Source of the DNA: JBMNIZ01 sp050951405
GTDB taxonomy: Bacteria > Bacillota > DULZ01
Length of the DNA stretch: 64,000 bases
Reading direction: 5' to 3'
NCBI GenBank assembly: GCA_050951405.1
Contig: JBMNIZ010000012.1
Span: 124,001-188,000 of the forward strand
Part shown: positions 44,887 through 53,186 of the stretch, piece after piece
How the letters are laid out: every line of letters starts with the position of its first letter
How positions within the stretch are numbered: the stretch's first letter is position 1
Translations under genes and position numbers: made by a program
The notes under the pieces: model-generated
The model's input: only the letters and a program-made list of their open reading frames with translations
The model's database searches: none
Told to the model about the DNA's origin: nothing

Positions 44887-45513
44887 TCACCCTCTTTTTT
44901 CCTGCAAAATCCCGTTAAATATTAGCTCCTCAATAAACTCAATAATTTTTCCTTGATCAGATACATCGCCGCCTGCTGTCATAAAGGAAAGGTGGAAACC
45001 ATTGATACAGCGCTCTATAAAGCGCACCAACAGTTTGCTTTCCATATCCAACAGCGCACCTTCTTCGATCCCCCTTTCCACTACTTGCCCCATAAGGCCC
45101 ATTTTCTCCTGATACAATTTGGTGACCATCTCCACCAAGTGAGCAGGCAAGGAACCTTCAATTTGCCAGCGAGCAAAAGAAATAAAAAGGTTTTTATAAG
45201 CAGCCAAAAACTCATAATCTACCCGCACCAGTTCCCGGATGGATTTAATAATGTCTTTTTCCTCCAGACACATAGATCGGATCTTATCACACAGTTCTTC
45301 CATCCCCCGGCAGAGAACAAATACTAAAATCTCTTCTTTACTTTCAAAATACTGGTATAAAGTTCCTTTGCCGAACTCCGCTGCCCTGGCAATATCCTCT
45401 ACAGTCACATTTTCAAATAAATTATCGGAAAACAGTTTTTTAGCTGCATCCCCAATCAGGTTCCGGTTGAAATTTTTTTCTAATTCCTTACGTGAAATAG
45501 AGATAGTGATCAA
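44887..45513 (-). CDS. TetR/AcrR family transcriptional regulator
   Basis: The N-terminal helix-turn-helix is AAKKLFSDNLFENVTVEDIARAAEFGKGTLYQYFESKEEIL (about 24-63), typical of TetR. The ligand domain is divergent. It stands at the head of the catabolic genes, all transcribed the same way, and probably controls them in response to an acyl-CoA or fatty acid; this is inference. Confidence 0.9.
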   Translation of the reverse strand: MITISISRKELEKNFNRNLIGDAAKKLFSDNLFENVTVEDIARAAEFGKGTLYQYFESKEEILVFVLCRGMEELCDKIRSMCLEEKDIIKSIRELVRVDYEFLAAYKNLFISFARWQIEGSLPAHLVEMVTKLYQEKMGLMGQVVERGIEEGALLDMESKLLVRFIERCINGFHLSFMTAGGDVSDQGKIIEFIEELIFNGILQEKRG

Positions 45514-45694
45514 CCCCTTCGCTGGCTGAGTGGTCTTTAATGCGTCCTCCCGGTTCTTTATTAAACCTATTCGGTATTATTTATGACTCTCCGTCCATTT
45601 TGAACATATCATGAAATTTTGCGTTTGTAAATAGTTTAGTCTTTCATAATTCCATATATTTAATTCAATAATAAAGAAGTGAATAGGAAAAATT

Positions 45695-46907
45695 GGTAAG
45701 TTGTAAAATTAATTGCCGCATTTAATAAAAAATAGAGACTCAAGGCTAAACCTCTGATATGTTTAAGGTAACTACGCTTAAAAACATAAAGGAGGCAAAG
45801 CACATGAGTCAACTCAATTGTACCACGACTTCCCGCCGCTTTAAACACATCACTGTAAAAGAACGCTATCAGATTGAAATTCTTCTAAAGGAGAAGAAGT
45901 CACCCAGCGAGATAGCAAAGCTGTTAGGCAAGCATAAGCGAACCATCGAACGTGAGATTGCCCGTGGAACTGTCAGGATGCTGAGAAGCGACCTGGTTTA
46001 TGTTGATAGATACTGTGCAGATACAGCAGAGCGAATATACCGGGAGAGAGCTGCTAATAAGGGAGCATGCTTAAAGATCGGTCATGACCATGGACTAGCC
46101 GATTACATTGAAAAAAAGATTATCAAAGAGGGATATACCCCTGACGCAGTCATTGGCGAAATCCGGGCAAAAGGCTTAAAATTTAAGACTAGTATATGCA
46201 CAAAAACGCTCTATAACTATATCGACAAAGAAGTATTTGCAAATATAACAAATAAAAACCTTCCAGTAAAACGAGTACCTAAAAAAATCGCCATAAGAGG
46301 GTACGAGTTGCCCACAACAATCTAAAAGGCAGAAGCATTGAAGAAAGACCTGCGGCAGCTAATACTCGTGAAGAAGCCGGCCATTGGGAGATGGATTGTG
46401 TTGTAAGCGGCAAAGGGAAAGGCAAAGCCGCACTCTTAGTTCTAACAGAACGCAAGTTTAGAAAAGAGATTATCCGAAAGATGCCGGAAAAGACACAGAA
46501 ATCAGTGAAGAAAACGCTGGATAGGCTTGAAAGAGAGTACGGAGCACGCTTTTCAGAAGTGTTCAAAACCATTACGGTAGATAACGGAAGCGAGTTTCTT
46601 AACAGTGTAGAATTAGAGAGTTCAATCAGAAAGCCGGGCACTCATCGGACTAAAATCTATTATGCTCACCCATTCAGCGCATGGGAACGTGGGTCCAATG
46701 AAAATGCTAATAAGCTAATACGTCGGTTTATTCCAAAGGGCACAGATATCAGCAAGCTTAAACAGAAAGATATTAGGCGAATTGAGAACTGGATGAATAA
46801 TTACCCAAGAAAAATTCATGGATATAAATCTGCCAATGAGATGGCAAAGATGGCAGTATAATCAGAGGATGCCAAAATATGGGTGGCAATTAAACTTGCA
46901 ATTCCCC
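45695..46907 (+). mobile_element. IS30-family element, copy 2
   Basis: It is nearly identical to copy 1 but in the opposite direction, lying between the TetR gene and rpmB. Ends are GGTAAGTTG and CAATTCCCC. A 3-bp target repeat AAT is possible if the left end takes one more base; it is not certain. Confidence 0.88.
45804..46861 (+). pseudogene. IS30 family transposase, copy 2, frameshifted
   Basis: The protein starts MSQLNCTTTS behind AGGAGG. It stays in frame through YIEKKIIKEGYTPDAVIGEIRAKG, the point broken in copy 1, but then loses one A in an A-run near 46281-46287 (seven A, where copy 1 has eight) and stops shortly after. The catalytic half continues at 46391 in another frame. So each copy carries a different single-base change. 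Confidence 0.88.
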
Positions 46908-46934
46908 AATAACAACAGCAGCCGCAGAATGAGC

Positions 46935-46963
46935 TTGCGAAAGAGTTTTAGTTCTGCTACAAT
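46935..46963 (+). promoter_or_regulatory. Promoter of rpmB
   Basis: TTGCGA-N17-TACAAT lies just right of IS30 copy 2, some 60 bp before rpmB, so the IS did not remove it. Confidence 0.7.
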
Positions 46964-47022
46964 GAACGAGGATTTGTTCGGCAAAGACCATGCTCTTCAT
47001 TCAGCGTTAAGGAGGTGTAGTT

Positions 47023-47211
47023 ATGGCAAAATGCGCCATCTGCGATAAACGAGTTGTGGCCGGCAACCGGGCCAGTCACTCCAATGTTAAAACGAAGCGA
47101 ACTTGGGCGCCCAACTTAAAAAAAGTTAAAGCCATCGTTGACGGCAGTCCTAGACGCATCGTTGTTTGCACCCGCTGCCTGCGCTCAGGCAAAGTGGAGA
47201 GGGCCCTCTGA
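47023..47211 (+). CDS. rpmB: 50S ribosomal protein L28
   Basis: The 62-residue protein has the L28 pattern MAKCAICDKRVVAGNRASHSN, KTKRTWAPNLKKV and VVCTRCLRSGKVERA. The two CxxC pairs make this the zinc-binding form. AAGGAGGTG is a strong ribosome binding site. Single gene with its own promoter and terminator. Confidence 0.96.
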   Translation: MAKCAICDKRVVAGNRASHSNVKTKRTWAPNLKKVKAIVDGSPRRIVVCTRCLRSGKVERAL

Positions 47212-47252
47212 AAGCAATTATCGCCGCTGAATAATAAGCACATATGCAGGAA

Positions 47253-47276
47253 AAGACCCCAAAAAAGGGTCTTTTT
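47253..47276 (+). terminator. Terminator of rpmB
   Basis: AAGACCC pairs with GGGTCTT and is followed by a run of T. The reverse direction would also end ribH transcripts. Confidence 0.85.
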
Positions 47277-47325
47277 TCTGCTTTCCCAATTGAGCTCATT
47301 TCCAAACCCGTCGTCAAAAGAAAAA

Positions 47326-47803
47326 TCAGCAGCTTTGCCTTTCCAATACATCAAACAAATTCGCCATTTCCAAGGCGGTTAAAGCCGCATCAAAGCCTTT
47401 ATTCCCCACCTTGCTGCCGGCCCTTTCGATGGCCTGCTCCAGATTATCGGCGGTGATGATCCCGAAGCTGACGGGAAGCTCTTTTTCCAAAGCAGTCTGG
47501 GCAATACCTTTGGCCACCTCCGAAGCCACATAGTCAAAATGAGGGGTGGCCCCCCGGATCACCGCTCCCAGAGCAGATGACGGCCGCGTAATCCTTCCCC
47601 GCCAGCTTCTTCGCAGCTAAAGGTATTTCGAAAGCTCCCGGTACCCAGACAATGTCAATGTCGGTATCTGCCACCCCGTGGCGTTTCAAAGCGTCCAGGC
47701 ATCCGGTGAGCAGCTTGCCGGTAATAAACTCATTGAAACGGCTGACCACCACACCAAACCTCAGTCCCTGCCCCAGCAGCTGGCCTTCAAATACTCTGCC
47801 CAT
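47326..47803 (-). pseudogene. ribH: 6,7-dimethyl-8-ribityllumazine synthase, one-base frameshift
   Basis: RibH forms lumazine from ArP and DHBP. The first half (VVVSRFNEFITGKLLTGCLDALKRHG, VWVPGAFEIPLAAKKLA) and second half (MIRGATPHFDYVASEVAKGI, SFGIITADNLEQAIERAGSKVGNKG) are both well kept. One extra base between ICS and LGAVIRG (near 47570-47580, likely a T) shifts the frame. Correcting it would give a normal protein of about 158 residues. As a single base in an otherwise perfect gene of a complete operon, a sequence error is likely. Confidence 0.88.
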
Positions 47804-47815
47804 CTTCTTCCCTCC

Positions 47816-49045
47816 TCATTCCGTTTCATAGTTTAACCAGTGCCCCAACTTTTTCTTTTTCGTAGCCAGGTATTCCTTGTTCCGCTCGTTGGGACAAATC
47901 TCGATGGGAACCCTGTCCACGATTTCCAGCCCGTACCCTTTAATTCCAGCAATTTTTCTTGGATTATTGGTTAAAAGGCAAATCTTTTTCAGGCCTAAAT
48001 CTACCAAAATCTGGGCTCCTAGGCCATAATCCCGCAAATCAGGGGGAAAACCCAGCGCCTCGTTAGCCTCTACCGTGTCTTTTCCCTCATCCTGAAGCCG
48101 GTAGGCCTTCAGCTTGTTCAAAAGTCCAATGCCCCGCCCTTCCTGGCGCAAATATAATACAACTCCCCGGCCCGCTTTGTCGATCATCTTCATGGCTGTG
48201 GCCAATTGCTCCCCACAGTCACAGCGTCTTGAGCCGAAGACATCCCCCGTCAAGCACTCGGAATGTACTCTCACCAGAACAGGCTCCTCCGCCCTAATGT
48301 CTCCCTTGACCAAGGCCAGGTGGGTCTTTCCTTCCAGCAAATCCTCATAAGCCACGGCCCGGTAGTCCCCATACCTGGTGGGCAAATCCGTCTCTACGAT
48401 TTTCTTGATCAACCTCTCATGTCTGCGCCGGTATTTGATCAGATCGGCAATGGTAATAATCTTCAGCCCATGTTTAGCGGCAAAAGCCATCAGCTCAGGC
48501 ACCCGGGCCATGGTACCGTCTTCATTCATAATCTCACAAATAACCCCGGCCGGTTTTAAACCTGCCAGCTTGGCCAGATCTACAGCTGCTTCAGTGTGCC
48601 CTGCCCTTCTCAATACCCCTCCTTTTCTGGCTTTTAAGGGGAAAATATGCCCCGGCCTGCGCAGATCCTCCGGTTTTGCTTCGGGATCAATCAGTTTTTT
48701 TACCGTCATCGCCCTTTCATGGGCGGATATCCCGGTGGTGGTCTCCACAGCATCAACTGAAACGGTAAAGGCCGTGTTCAGGTTGTCAGTGCTATGGACC
48801 ACCATGGGCTGCAGATCCAACTCTTCCACCCTTTCCCCGTTCAAAGGAACGCAAACCAGCCCTCTGGCATACCGGGTCATAAAATTGATGGCCTCCGGTG
48901 TGACCTTTTCTGCAGCCATCACCAAATCACCTTCATTTTCCCGGTGGGGATCGTCCACCACTATGATCATTTTCCCTCTTCGGATATCCTCAATGGCTTC
49001 CTCAATAGAATTAAAAGCCTCGTTGGAGCCTTGATCAGACAACAT
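47816..49045 (-). CDS. ribBA: Bifunctional DHBP synthase / GTP cyclohydrolase II
   Basis: Two enzymes of riboflavin synthesis in one 409-residue chain. The RibB part (about 1-205) shows VDDPHRENEGDLVMAAEKVTPEAINFM and RRAGHTEAAVDLAKLAG. The RibA part has the zinc site SECLTGDVFGSRRCDCGEQL and YLRQEGRGIGL. It lies 13 bp before ribH in the ribU-D-E-BA-H operon. Confidence 0.96.
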   Translation of the reverse strand: MLSDQGSNEAFNSIEEAIEDIRRGKMIIVVDDPHRENEGDLVMAAEKVTPEAINFMTRYARGLVCVPLNGERVEELDLQPMVVHSTDNLNTAFTVSVDAVETTTGISAHERAMTVKKLIDPEAKPEDLRRPGHIFPLKARKGGVLRRAGHTEAAVDLAKLAGLKPAGVICEIMNEDGTMARVPELMAFAAKHGLKIITIADLIKYRRRHERLIKKIVETDLPTRYGDYRAVAYEDLLEGKTHLALVKGDIRAEEPVLVRVHSECLTGDVFGSRRCDCGEQLATAMKMIDKAGRGVVLYLRQEGRGIGLLNKLKAYRLQDEGKDTVEANEALGFPPDLRDYGLGAQILVDLGLKKICLLTNNPRKIAGIKGYGLEIVDRVPIEICPNERNKEYLATKKKKLGHWLNYETE

Positions 49046-49106
49046 TCTGCCTCCCCCTTTAATTGCCGGATAAAAATTTGTGCGGCATTTTCTTTTTGCG
49101 ACCGAT

Positions 49107-49757
49107 TTAAATAAAACCGTGTTTTTCTAAAAAACCATAGTCAATGCTTCTCCTTTTTCTCCGGCTTTCCCTTTCCTCCAGCATCTGCCAAACATATTTG
49201 CCGAGGAGATCACACTCCAGGTTCAGCTTCTGTCCGGGCCCCTTTTGGCCCAGAGTGGTTCTCTCCGCCGTATGGGGGATGATGGACACGGTAAACCAAT
49301 CCTCCCCCACTAGCACCACAGTCAAGCTCACCCCGTCAAGAGCCACTGAACCTTTTTCCACCAGATAAGGCTTAAGCTCTGTGGGACACGATATTTTGGT
49401 CAATAATGCAATATCCACAGCCTTTTGCTCCATAATCACACCCACTCCATCAATATGTCCTGTAACCAAATGGCCTCCCAGGCGACCTCCCAGCTGCAAG
49501 GCCCTTTCCAAATTCACTTGATCTCCTTTTTTCAGTTCTCCCAGAGTGGTTCTTTTTAGACTCTCCTCCATCACCTCAACAGTAAAACTTTGAGCCGTCA
49601 AATCCACAAGAGTCAAGCATGCTCCGTTGACCGCAATGCTGTCTCCGATACGGCTGTCTGCTAATACAGTTTTTGCCTGAATCACCAGCTTGGCCGATTT
49701 GGGTCCCCGGATGACTTCCTTGACGACCCCAATTTCCTCCACCAGACCTGTAAACAT
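49107..49757 (-). CDS. ribE: Riboflavin synthase, alpha subunit
   Basis: The 216-residue protein has two lumazine-binding repeats (about 1-96 and 97-200), with MFTGLVEEIG, NGACLTLV, GGHLVTGHIDGVG and VALDGVSLTV. It makes riboflavin from two lumazine molecules. It starts 2 bp after ribD. Confidence 0.95.
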   Translation of the reverse strand: MFTGLVEEIGVVKEVIRGPKSAKLVIQAKTVLADSRIGDSIAVNGACLTLVDLTAQSFTVEVMEESLKRTTLGELKKGDQVNLERALQLGGRLGGHLVTGHIDGVGVIMEQKAVDIALLTKISCPTELKPYLVEKGSVALDGVSLTVVLVGEDWFTVSIIPHTAERTTLGQKGPGQKLNLECDLLGKYVWQMLEERESRRKRRSIDYGFLEKHGFI

Positions 49758-49759
49758 TA

Positions 49760-50866
49760 TTAATCACCTTTCCTTTGCGGATAGATGGTGATCATTACAT
49801 CTTGGCCGCATTTTTCTATCTCCACTTCCTCATATACCCAAGCTTGAGATAATGAGGTCTTTCCCTTTCCTCCCACCGGACCCGGCGCTTCCCGGCCTCC
49901 CACTATCTTTGGAGCAATAAACCAATGAAGTTTGTCCACTATCCCCGCCTCCAAGGAGCTATATGCCAGCTGGGCTCCCCCTTCAATCAAAACGCTGGTC
50001 ACTTCTCTTTTCCCCAGGACCTCCATCAAGCGATGCAAATCAACCTGTTTCTCATCCCCTTCCAGCACCAGCACTTCAATACCCATGGACTCCAATTCCT
50101 TCCTTCTGACCGGGTCATGAAAAGAAGTGGTGGCCACAATCGTGGGAGCCTCGGATTCCAAGGTACACACCCTGGCCTGGGGTGAAATCCGCAATCTGCT
50201 ATCCAGGATAATTCTGATGGGATCTCGACCGGGTTGGCCGTCCGCCAGACGAGTGGTCAACAGGGGATCGTCACGGATAATGGTGTTAATCCCCACCATG
50301 ATAGCGTCGTAACCACCCCGCAAGCGGTGAACCACCGCTCTCGCCTCCGGACCGGTGATCCAACGGCTGTCACCGTTAACGGTGGCGATTTTGCCGTCGA
50401 GAGTCATGGCCATTTTAAGCACGCCAAAAGGCTTACCGGTAGTAATGTACTTCACAAAAACCTCATTCAGGCGACCGGCTTCCTTTTCCAGAACTCCGGT
50501 TGTCACCTCTATTCCCGCTTGCCTTAAACGCTCTACTCCCTTCCCCGCCACCAGGGGATTGGGATCCAAAAGGGCCACAACCACCCTTTTGATACCGGCT
50601 TGAATGATGGCCTCGGTGCAGGGAGCTGTTCTCCCCTGATGACAACAGGGTTCCAAATTCACATATAAAGTGGCTCCTCGGGCATCCTCGCCGGCCTGTC
50701 TCAAGGCCAGAATTTCCGCATGGGGAGCTCCCGCTCTCTCATGGTAACCTGAACCCACAAGGGAAACATTCTTCACGATAATGGCACCCACCATCGGATT
50801 GGGACTGGTGCGTCCCCATCCCCGGCTGGCCAGTTCCATGGCCTGTCGCATTCTGGCTCTATCCAT
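49760..50866 (-). CDS. ribD: Bifunctional riboflavin deaminase/reductase
   Basis: The deaminase domain (about 1-145) shows the zinc site HAEILALRQAG and YVNLEPCCHQGRTAPC; the reductase domain (about 146-368) has MTLDGKIATVNGDSRWITGPEAR and VLIEGGAQLAYS. It acts on the GTP cyclohydrolase II product. Length 368 residues is normal. Confidence 0.95.
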   Translation of the reverse strand: MDRARMRQAMELASRGWGRTSPNPMVGAIIVKNVSLVGSGYHERAGAPHAEILALRQAGEDARGATLYVNLEPCCHQGRTAPCTEAIIQAGIKRVVVALLDPNPLVAGKGVERLRQAGIEVTTGVLEKEAGRLNEVFVKYITTGKPFGVLKMAMTLDGKIATVNGDSRWITGPEARAVVHRLRGGYDAIMVGINTIIRDDPLLTTRLADGQPGRDPIRIILDSRLRISPQARVCTLESEAPTIVATTSFHDPVRRKELESMGIEVLVLEGDEKQVDLHRLMEVLGKREVTSVLIEGGAQLAYSSLEAGIVDKLHWFIAPKIVGGREAPGPVGGKGKTSLSQAWVYEEVEIEKCGQDVMITIYPQRKGD

Positions 50867-50893
50867 CCCGTCCCATACCTTCTTTCATCTGCT

Positions 50894-51475
50894 TCAACTT
50901 CTTGGCATTTTAGGGATACTTCTGATGACAGGGCTTTCCTTCACGCTCTCACCCAGAAAAAAGCGCACTCTCTTATAAATAATAAAAGTAATCACCGCAC
51001 TTAAAAGGCCTTTGGCCAGGTTAAAGGGAAGCACTGCTGAAACAATTAATCCTCCCACCTGCTCGGTAGGTATCCCCCAGAGAGGCAACAGGATAAAATA
51101 ATTGGCCACCGCCATGACGATAACCAGAACACCAGTGGCTGTCACCAGGGAGACCACTGCTCCGGTTTTGGTTCTCCACCGCCGGTAAACCGCTCCCGCA
51201 GTAACTACATAAGAACCACCGGCAATGAAAGCCCCCAGAAAACCGATAAACCCCGAAGTTGCCTTGCCGGAAGCAAAAAACAGGACGTTTTTGATCAGCT
51301 CCACTATCAGACCTGTCCAGGATCCCCAAGCAAAAGCCGCTATCAAGGCAGGAACCTCACTGGGGTCGTATTTCAGAAAGGGTGGCAGAAAAGGAAAGGG
51401 AAATTCCACTGTAAACATGAGTAAGAAAGCTACTCCGGCTAAAAAAGCAATTTGTACCATTTTCTTGCTACACAT
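50894..51475 (-). CDS. ribU: Riboflavin ECF transporter S component
   Basis: A 193-residue protein with about six membrane spans. It has FPFLPPFLKYDPSEVPALIAAFAWG, the usual RibU pattern in loop 1, and GKATSGFIGFLGAFIAGGSYV. The start chosen at 51475 has AGGGGG upstream; longer frames overlap the riboswitch and are not coding. RibU binds riboflavin and works with the shared EcfAA'T module, not present here. First gene of the FMN-controlled operon. Confidence 0.92.
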   Translation of the reverse strand: MCSKKMVQIAFLAGVAFLLMFTVEFPFPFLPPFLKYDPSEVPALIAAFAWGSWTGLIVELIKNVLFFASGKATSGFIGFLGAFIAGGSYVVTAGAVYRRWRTKTGAVVSLVTATGVLVIVMAVANYFILLPLWGIPTEQVGGLIVSAVLPFNLAKGLLSAVITFIIYKRVRFFLGESVKESPVIRSIPKMPRS

Positions 51476-51504
51476 AAACATCCCCCTGTCATAAATAAAT
51501 GAAA

Positions 51505-51688
51505 AAATAAAAACCCCGAGAAATAGTCCTCCGGGGTACATGTTTAATCCGCACGCCTCTAAAGCCATACGGCACAATCCCTTCTCCCATCCAGACTTTC
51601 ACTGTCGGCCCCGGAATCTCACCGGATCAACCGCAAAGCGGCTCGCGGGCTTTACCGCCGGTAAGGAATTTCACCTCTCCCCGAAGGT
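51505..51688 (-). promoter_or_regulatory. FMN riboswitch (RFN element) with terminator
   Basis: On the minus strand the aptamer (about 51575-51688) starts CTTCGGGGAGAGGTGAAATT and contains ACCGGCGGTAAAGCCCGCGAG, GATCCGGTGAGATTCCGGGG and GACAGTGAAAGTCTGGATGG, all RFN core blocks. Downstream CCCCG pairs with CGGGG and a T-rich run follows (51501-51537), giving transcription stop when FMN is bound. It controls ribU and the rib genes behind it. Confidence 0.96.
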
Positions 51689-51736
51689 CAAACATTTAAT
51701 TTATTTAATTGTACTTAACCAATGTATCTGCACAGC

Positions 51737-51765
51737 ATTATAGCATTCTTTTTTTTAACCGTCAA
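51737..51765 (-). promoter_or_regulatory. Promoter of the riboflavin operon
   Basis: TTGACG-N17-TATAAT on the minus strand, about 45 bp before the RFN aptamer. Apart from this, the stretch between the riboswitch and the signalling locus holds nothing else I can name. Confidence 0.8.
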
Positions 51766-51917
51766 GCCCGGCTCCTTTTTTGGTGGAAGCATCCCGGTCC
51801 TGGGCAAAAAGCAGTCCCATACATGATACGGAAAAGTTTGATAAAAATAGAGGAATTTTACTCTTTTTAACGAATAAAGAAGCGATATTGTACATCACCA
51901 TTTGCAATTGGGGCGAA

Positions 51918-52388
51918 ATGTTTATGAAGCCGATTCCTTTTTTAACTTTAATTCTACAAACTTTCCCAGAAAATATTGCCGTCATCGTTTGCCAGACCGC
52001 TTTGGTTGGGCAAGCTTTGCGCCCTAAATTGGTCCTTCTCTTAGCCTTCATCGGTACAATCACGATTTTTTCGGTGCGTCTTTTGTCCTTGAGCTTTGGC
52101 GCCCATACCACCGTTTGGATCTTGGTCATGGCTATAGCTTGCTGGAAGGTCTATCGGGTAAAAGTTTCGAAGGCAATTATCGGGACAGTATTGGCGGTCC
52201 TGGTTCTGGGCTTGTGGGAAATCATTTTCTCCGAACTGTTTCTCAGCATCCTGGACATTTCCCCGGCACAGCTTCAGTCGGATAAGTGGCTGTGGACACT
52301 CTCCGGCCTGCCTCAGGTCATTTTTACTCTGGCCACCGGCCTGTTCATCAACAAAAAACGGAGATCCAGCTATGGCAAGTCTTTTTAA
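51918..52388 (+). CDS. Membrane protein like the sensor part of AgrC-type kinases, without kinase
   Basis: From the ATG near GGGGCGAA (another ATG six bases on is possible) the protein has about 156 residues and five likely spans (LTLILQTFPENIAVIVCQTALVG, LVLLLAFIGTITIFSVRLL, TTVWILVMAIACWKV, AIIGTVLAVLVLGLWEIIF, LSGLPQVIFTLATGLFI). The spacing looks like the N-terminal membrane part of clostridial GHKL sensor kinases, but the chain ends with KKRRSSYGKSF and no kinase follows. It overlaps agrB by 17 bp, so it belongs to the Agr locus. Function is inferred only. Confidence 0.65.
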   Translation: MFMKPIPFLTLILQTFPENIAVIVCQTALVGQALRPKLVLLLAFIGTITIFSVRLLSLSFGAHTTVWILVMAIACWKVYRVKVSKAIIGTVLAVLVLGLWEIIFSELFLSILDISPAQLQSDKWLWTLSGLPQVIFTLATGLFINKKRRSSYGKSF

Positions 52389-52986
52389 ATCAATACCAGA
52401 TTATCTGGAAAAACAACTTCAACTGGACCCCGCCCAAAAGAATATCATTTCTTTCGGGCTTGAAGTTCTCTACTCCGGTCTTTTGAGCATAGGCCTTACT
52501 TTGCTCCTGGCCTATCTTTTCGGTGTTTTCCGGGAAGTATTTTGGCTTATGCTTTTTTCTGCCGCCCCGAAGGGATTTGCCGGAGGAGCCCACTGCAGCT
52601 CCCCGGGGCGTTGTGCTTTCCTTACGGCAACAAGCTTTATTTTCTTAGGTAAGCTTGCACTTTATGGAAGTAAAGAACATCTTCAGCTCCTGTCGGCGCT
52701 GATACCTGCTGCCATTATTGTTACTCTCCTCGCTACCTACTTTTGGGCTCCTTTCATTACCCCGGAAAAACCATTTAGTCAGAACTACCAAAAAAAGCTC
52801 CGGAAAAATTCCTTAATGGTCTCCTTCTTCACCTGCGCTGTATTATTGCTGATGTACTGCTTTCAAGCGAACCCGTCCATTTTATGGGCAGGTTCACTGG
52901 GTCTGCTCTGGTTTGCTTTTGCCATATCTCCTGTTGGCTGTCAGATAATCGCTTTCATTGACCGATTCTTGGTCAAAATATTCTGA
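52372..52986 (+). CDS. agrB: AgrB-type peptide-processing membrane protease
   Basis: AgrB cuts and cyclises the AgrD pro-peptide in the membrane. The catalytic motif is GGAHCSSPGRC with His74 and Cys81, the same spacing (H-x6-C) as in Staphylococcus aureus AgrB. Four to six spans fill the 204 residues. It stands directly before a 43-codon AgrD-like gene, behind a kinase-less membrane protein. No response regulator lies in the window. Confidence 0.92.
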   Translation: MASLFKSIPDYLEKQLQLDPAQKNIISFGLEVLYSGLLSIGLTLLLAYLFGVFREVFWLMLFSAAPKGFAGGAHCSSPGRCAFLTATSFIFLGKLALYGSKEHLQLLSALIPAAIIVTLLATYFWAPFITPEKPFSQNYQKKLRKNSLMVSFFTCAVLLLMYCFQANPSILWAGSLGLLWFAFAISPVGCQIIAFIDRFLVKIF

Positions 52987-53001
52987 AAGGAGGTTGGAAG
53001 C

Positions 53002-53133
53002 ATGAAAAAATTGGTTAAACTTTCCTTGTTCGGCGCTGTTGCTCTCTTAACCCTGCTCGCCAATATAAGTGCCGCTTCAGCCAGCATCATTTGGCACTAC
53101 CAACCCACCGTACCGGAAGAATTGAGAAGGTAA
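53002..53133 (+). CDS. agrD: AgrD-like signal pro-peptide with Ser in place of the ring Cys
   Basis: The 43-residue peptide has strong binding site AAAGGAGG, a basic start MKKLVKL, a hydrophobic middle and the tail SASIIWHYQPTVPEELRR. It aligns with clostridial AgrD (SAC-LWFT-HQPEEP type) so that the ring Cys is Ser28. The likely mature signal is Ser-Ile-Ile-Trp-His, cyclised as a lactone, with cleavage before YQP. The acidic, proline-containing tail is what AgrB recognises. No Cys occurs in the whole peptide. Confidence 0.82.
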   Translation: MKKLVKLSLFGAVALLTLLANISAASASIIWHYQPTVPEELRR

Positions 53134-53152
53134 AGGAAATCAGCCAACAAAA

Positions 53153-53182
53153 AATCAGACCGCTAAGCGGTCTGATTTTTTT
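53153..53182. terminator. Bidirectional terminator between agrD and the SLH gene
   Basis: AATCAGACCGC and GCGGTCTGATT pair perfectly around TAA, with A- and T-runs on both sides. It serves agrD on the plus strand and the SLH gene on the minus strand. Confidence 0.9.
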
Positions 53183-53186
53183 CAGT

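Noticed and set aside
51476..51577. N-terminal extension of RibU
   Set aside because: It would translate the riboswitch terminator and the 3' edge of the aptamer; the start at 51475 has a proper binding site.
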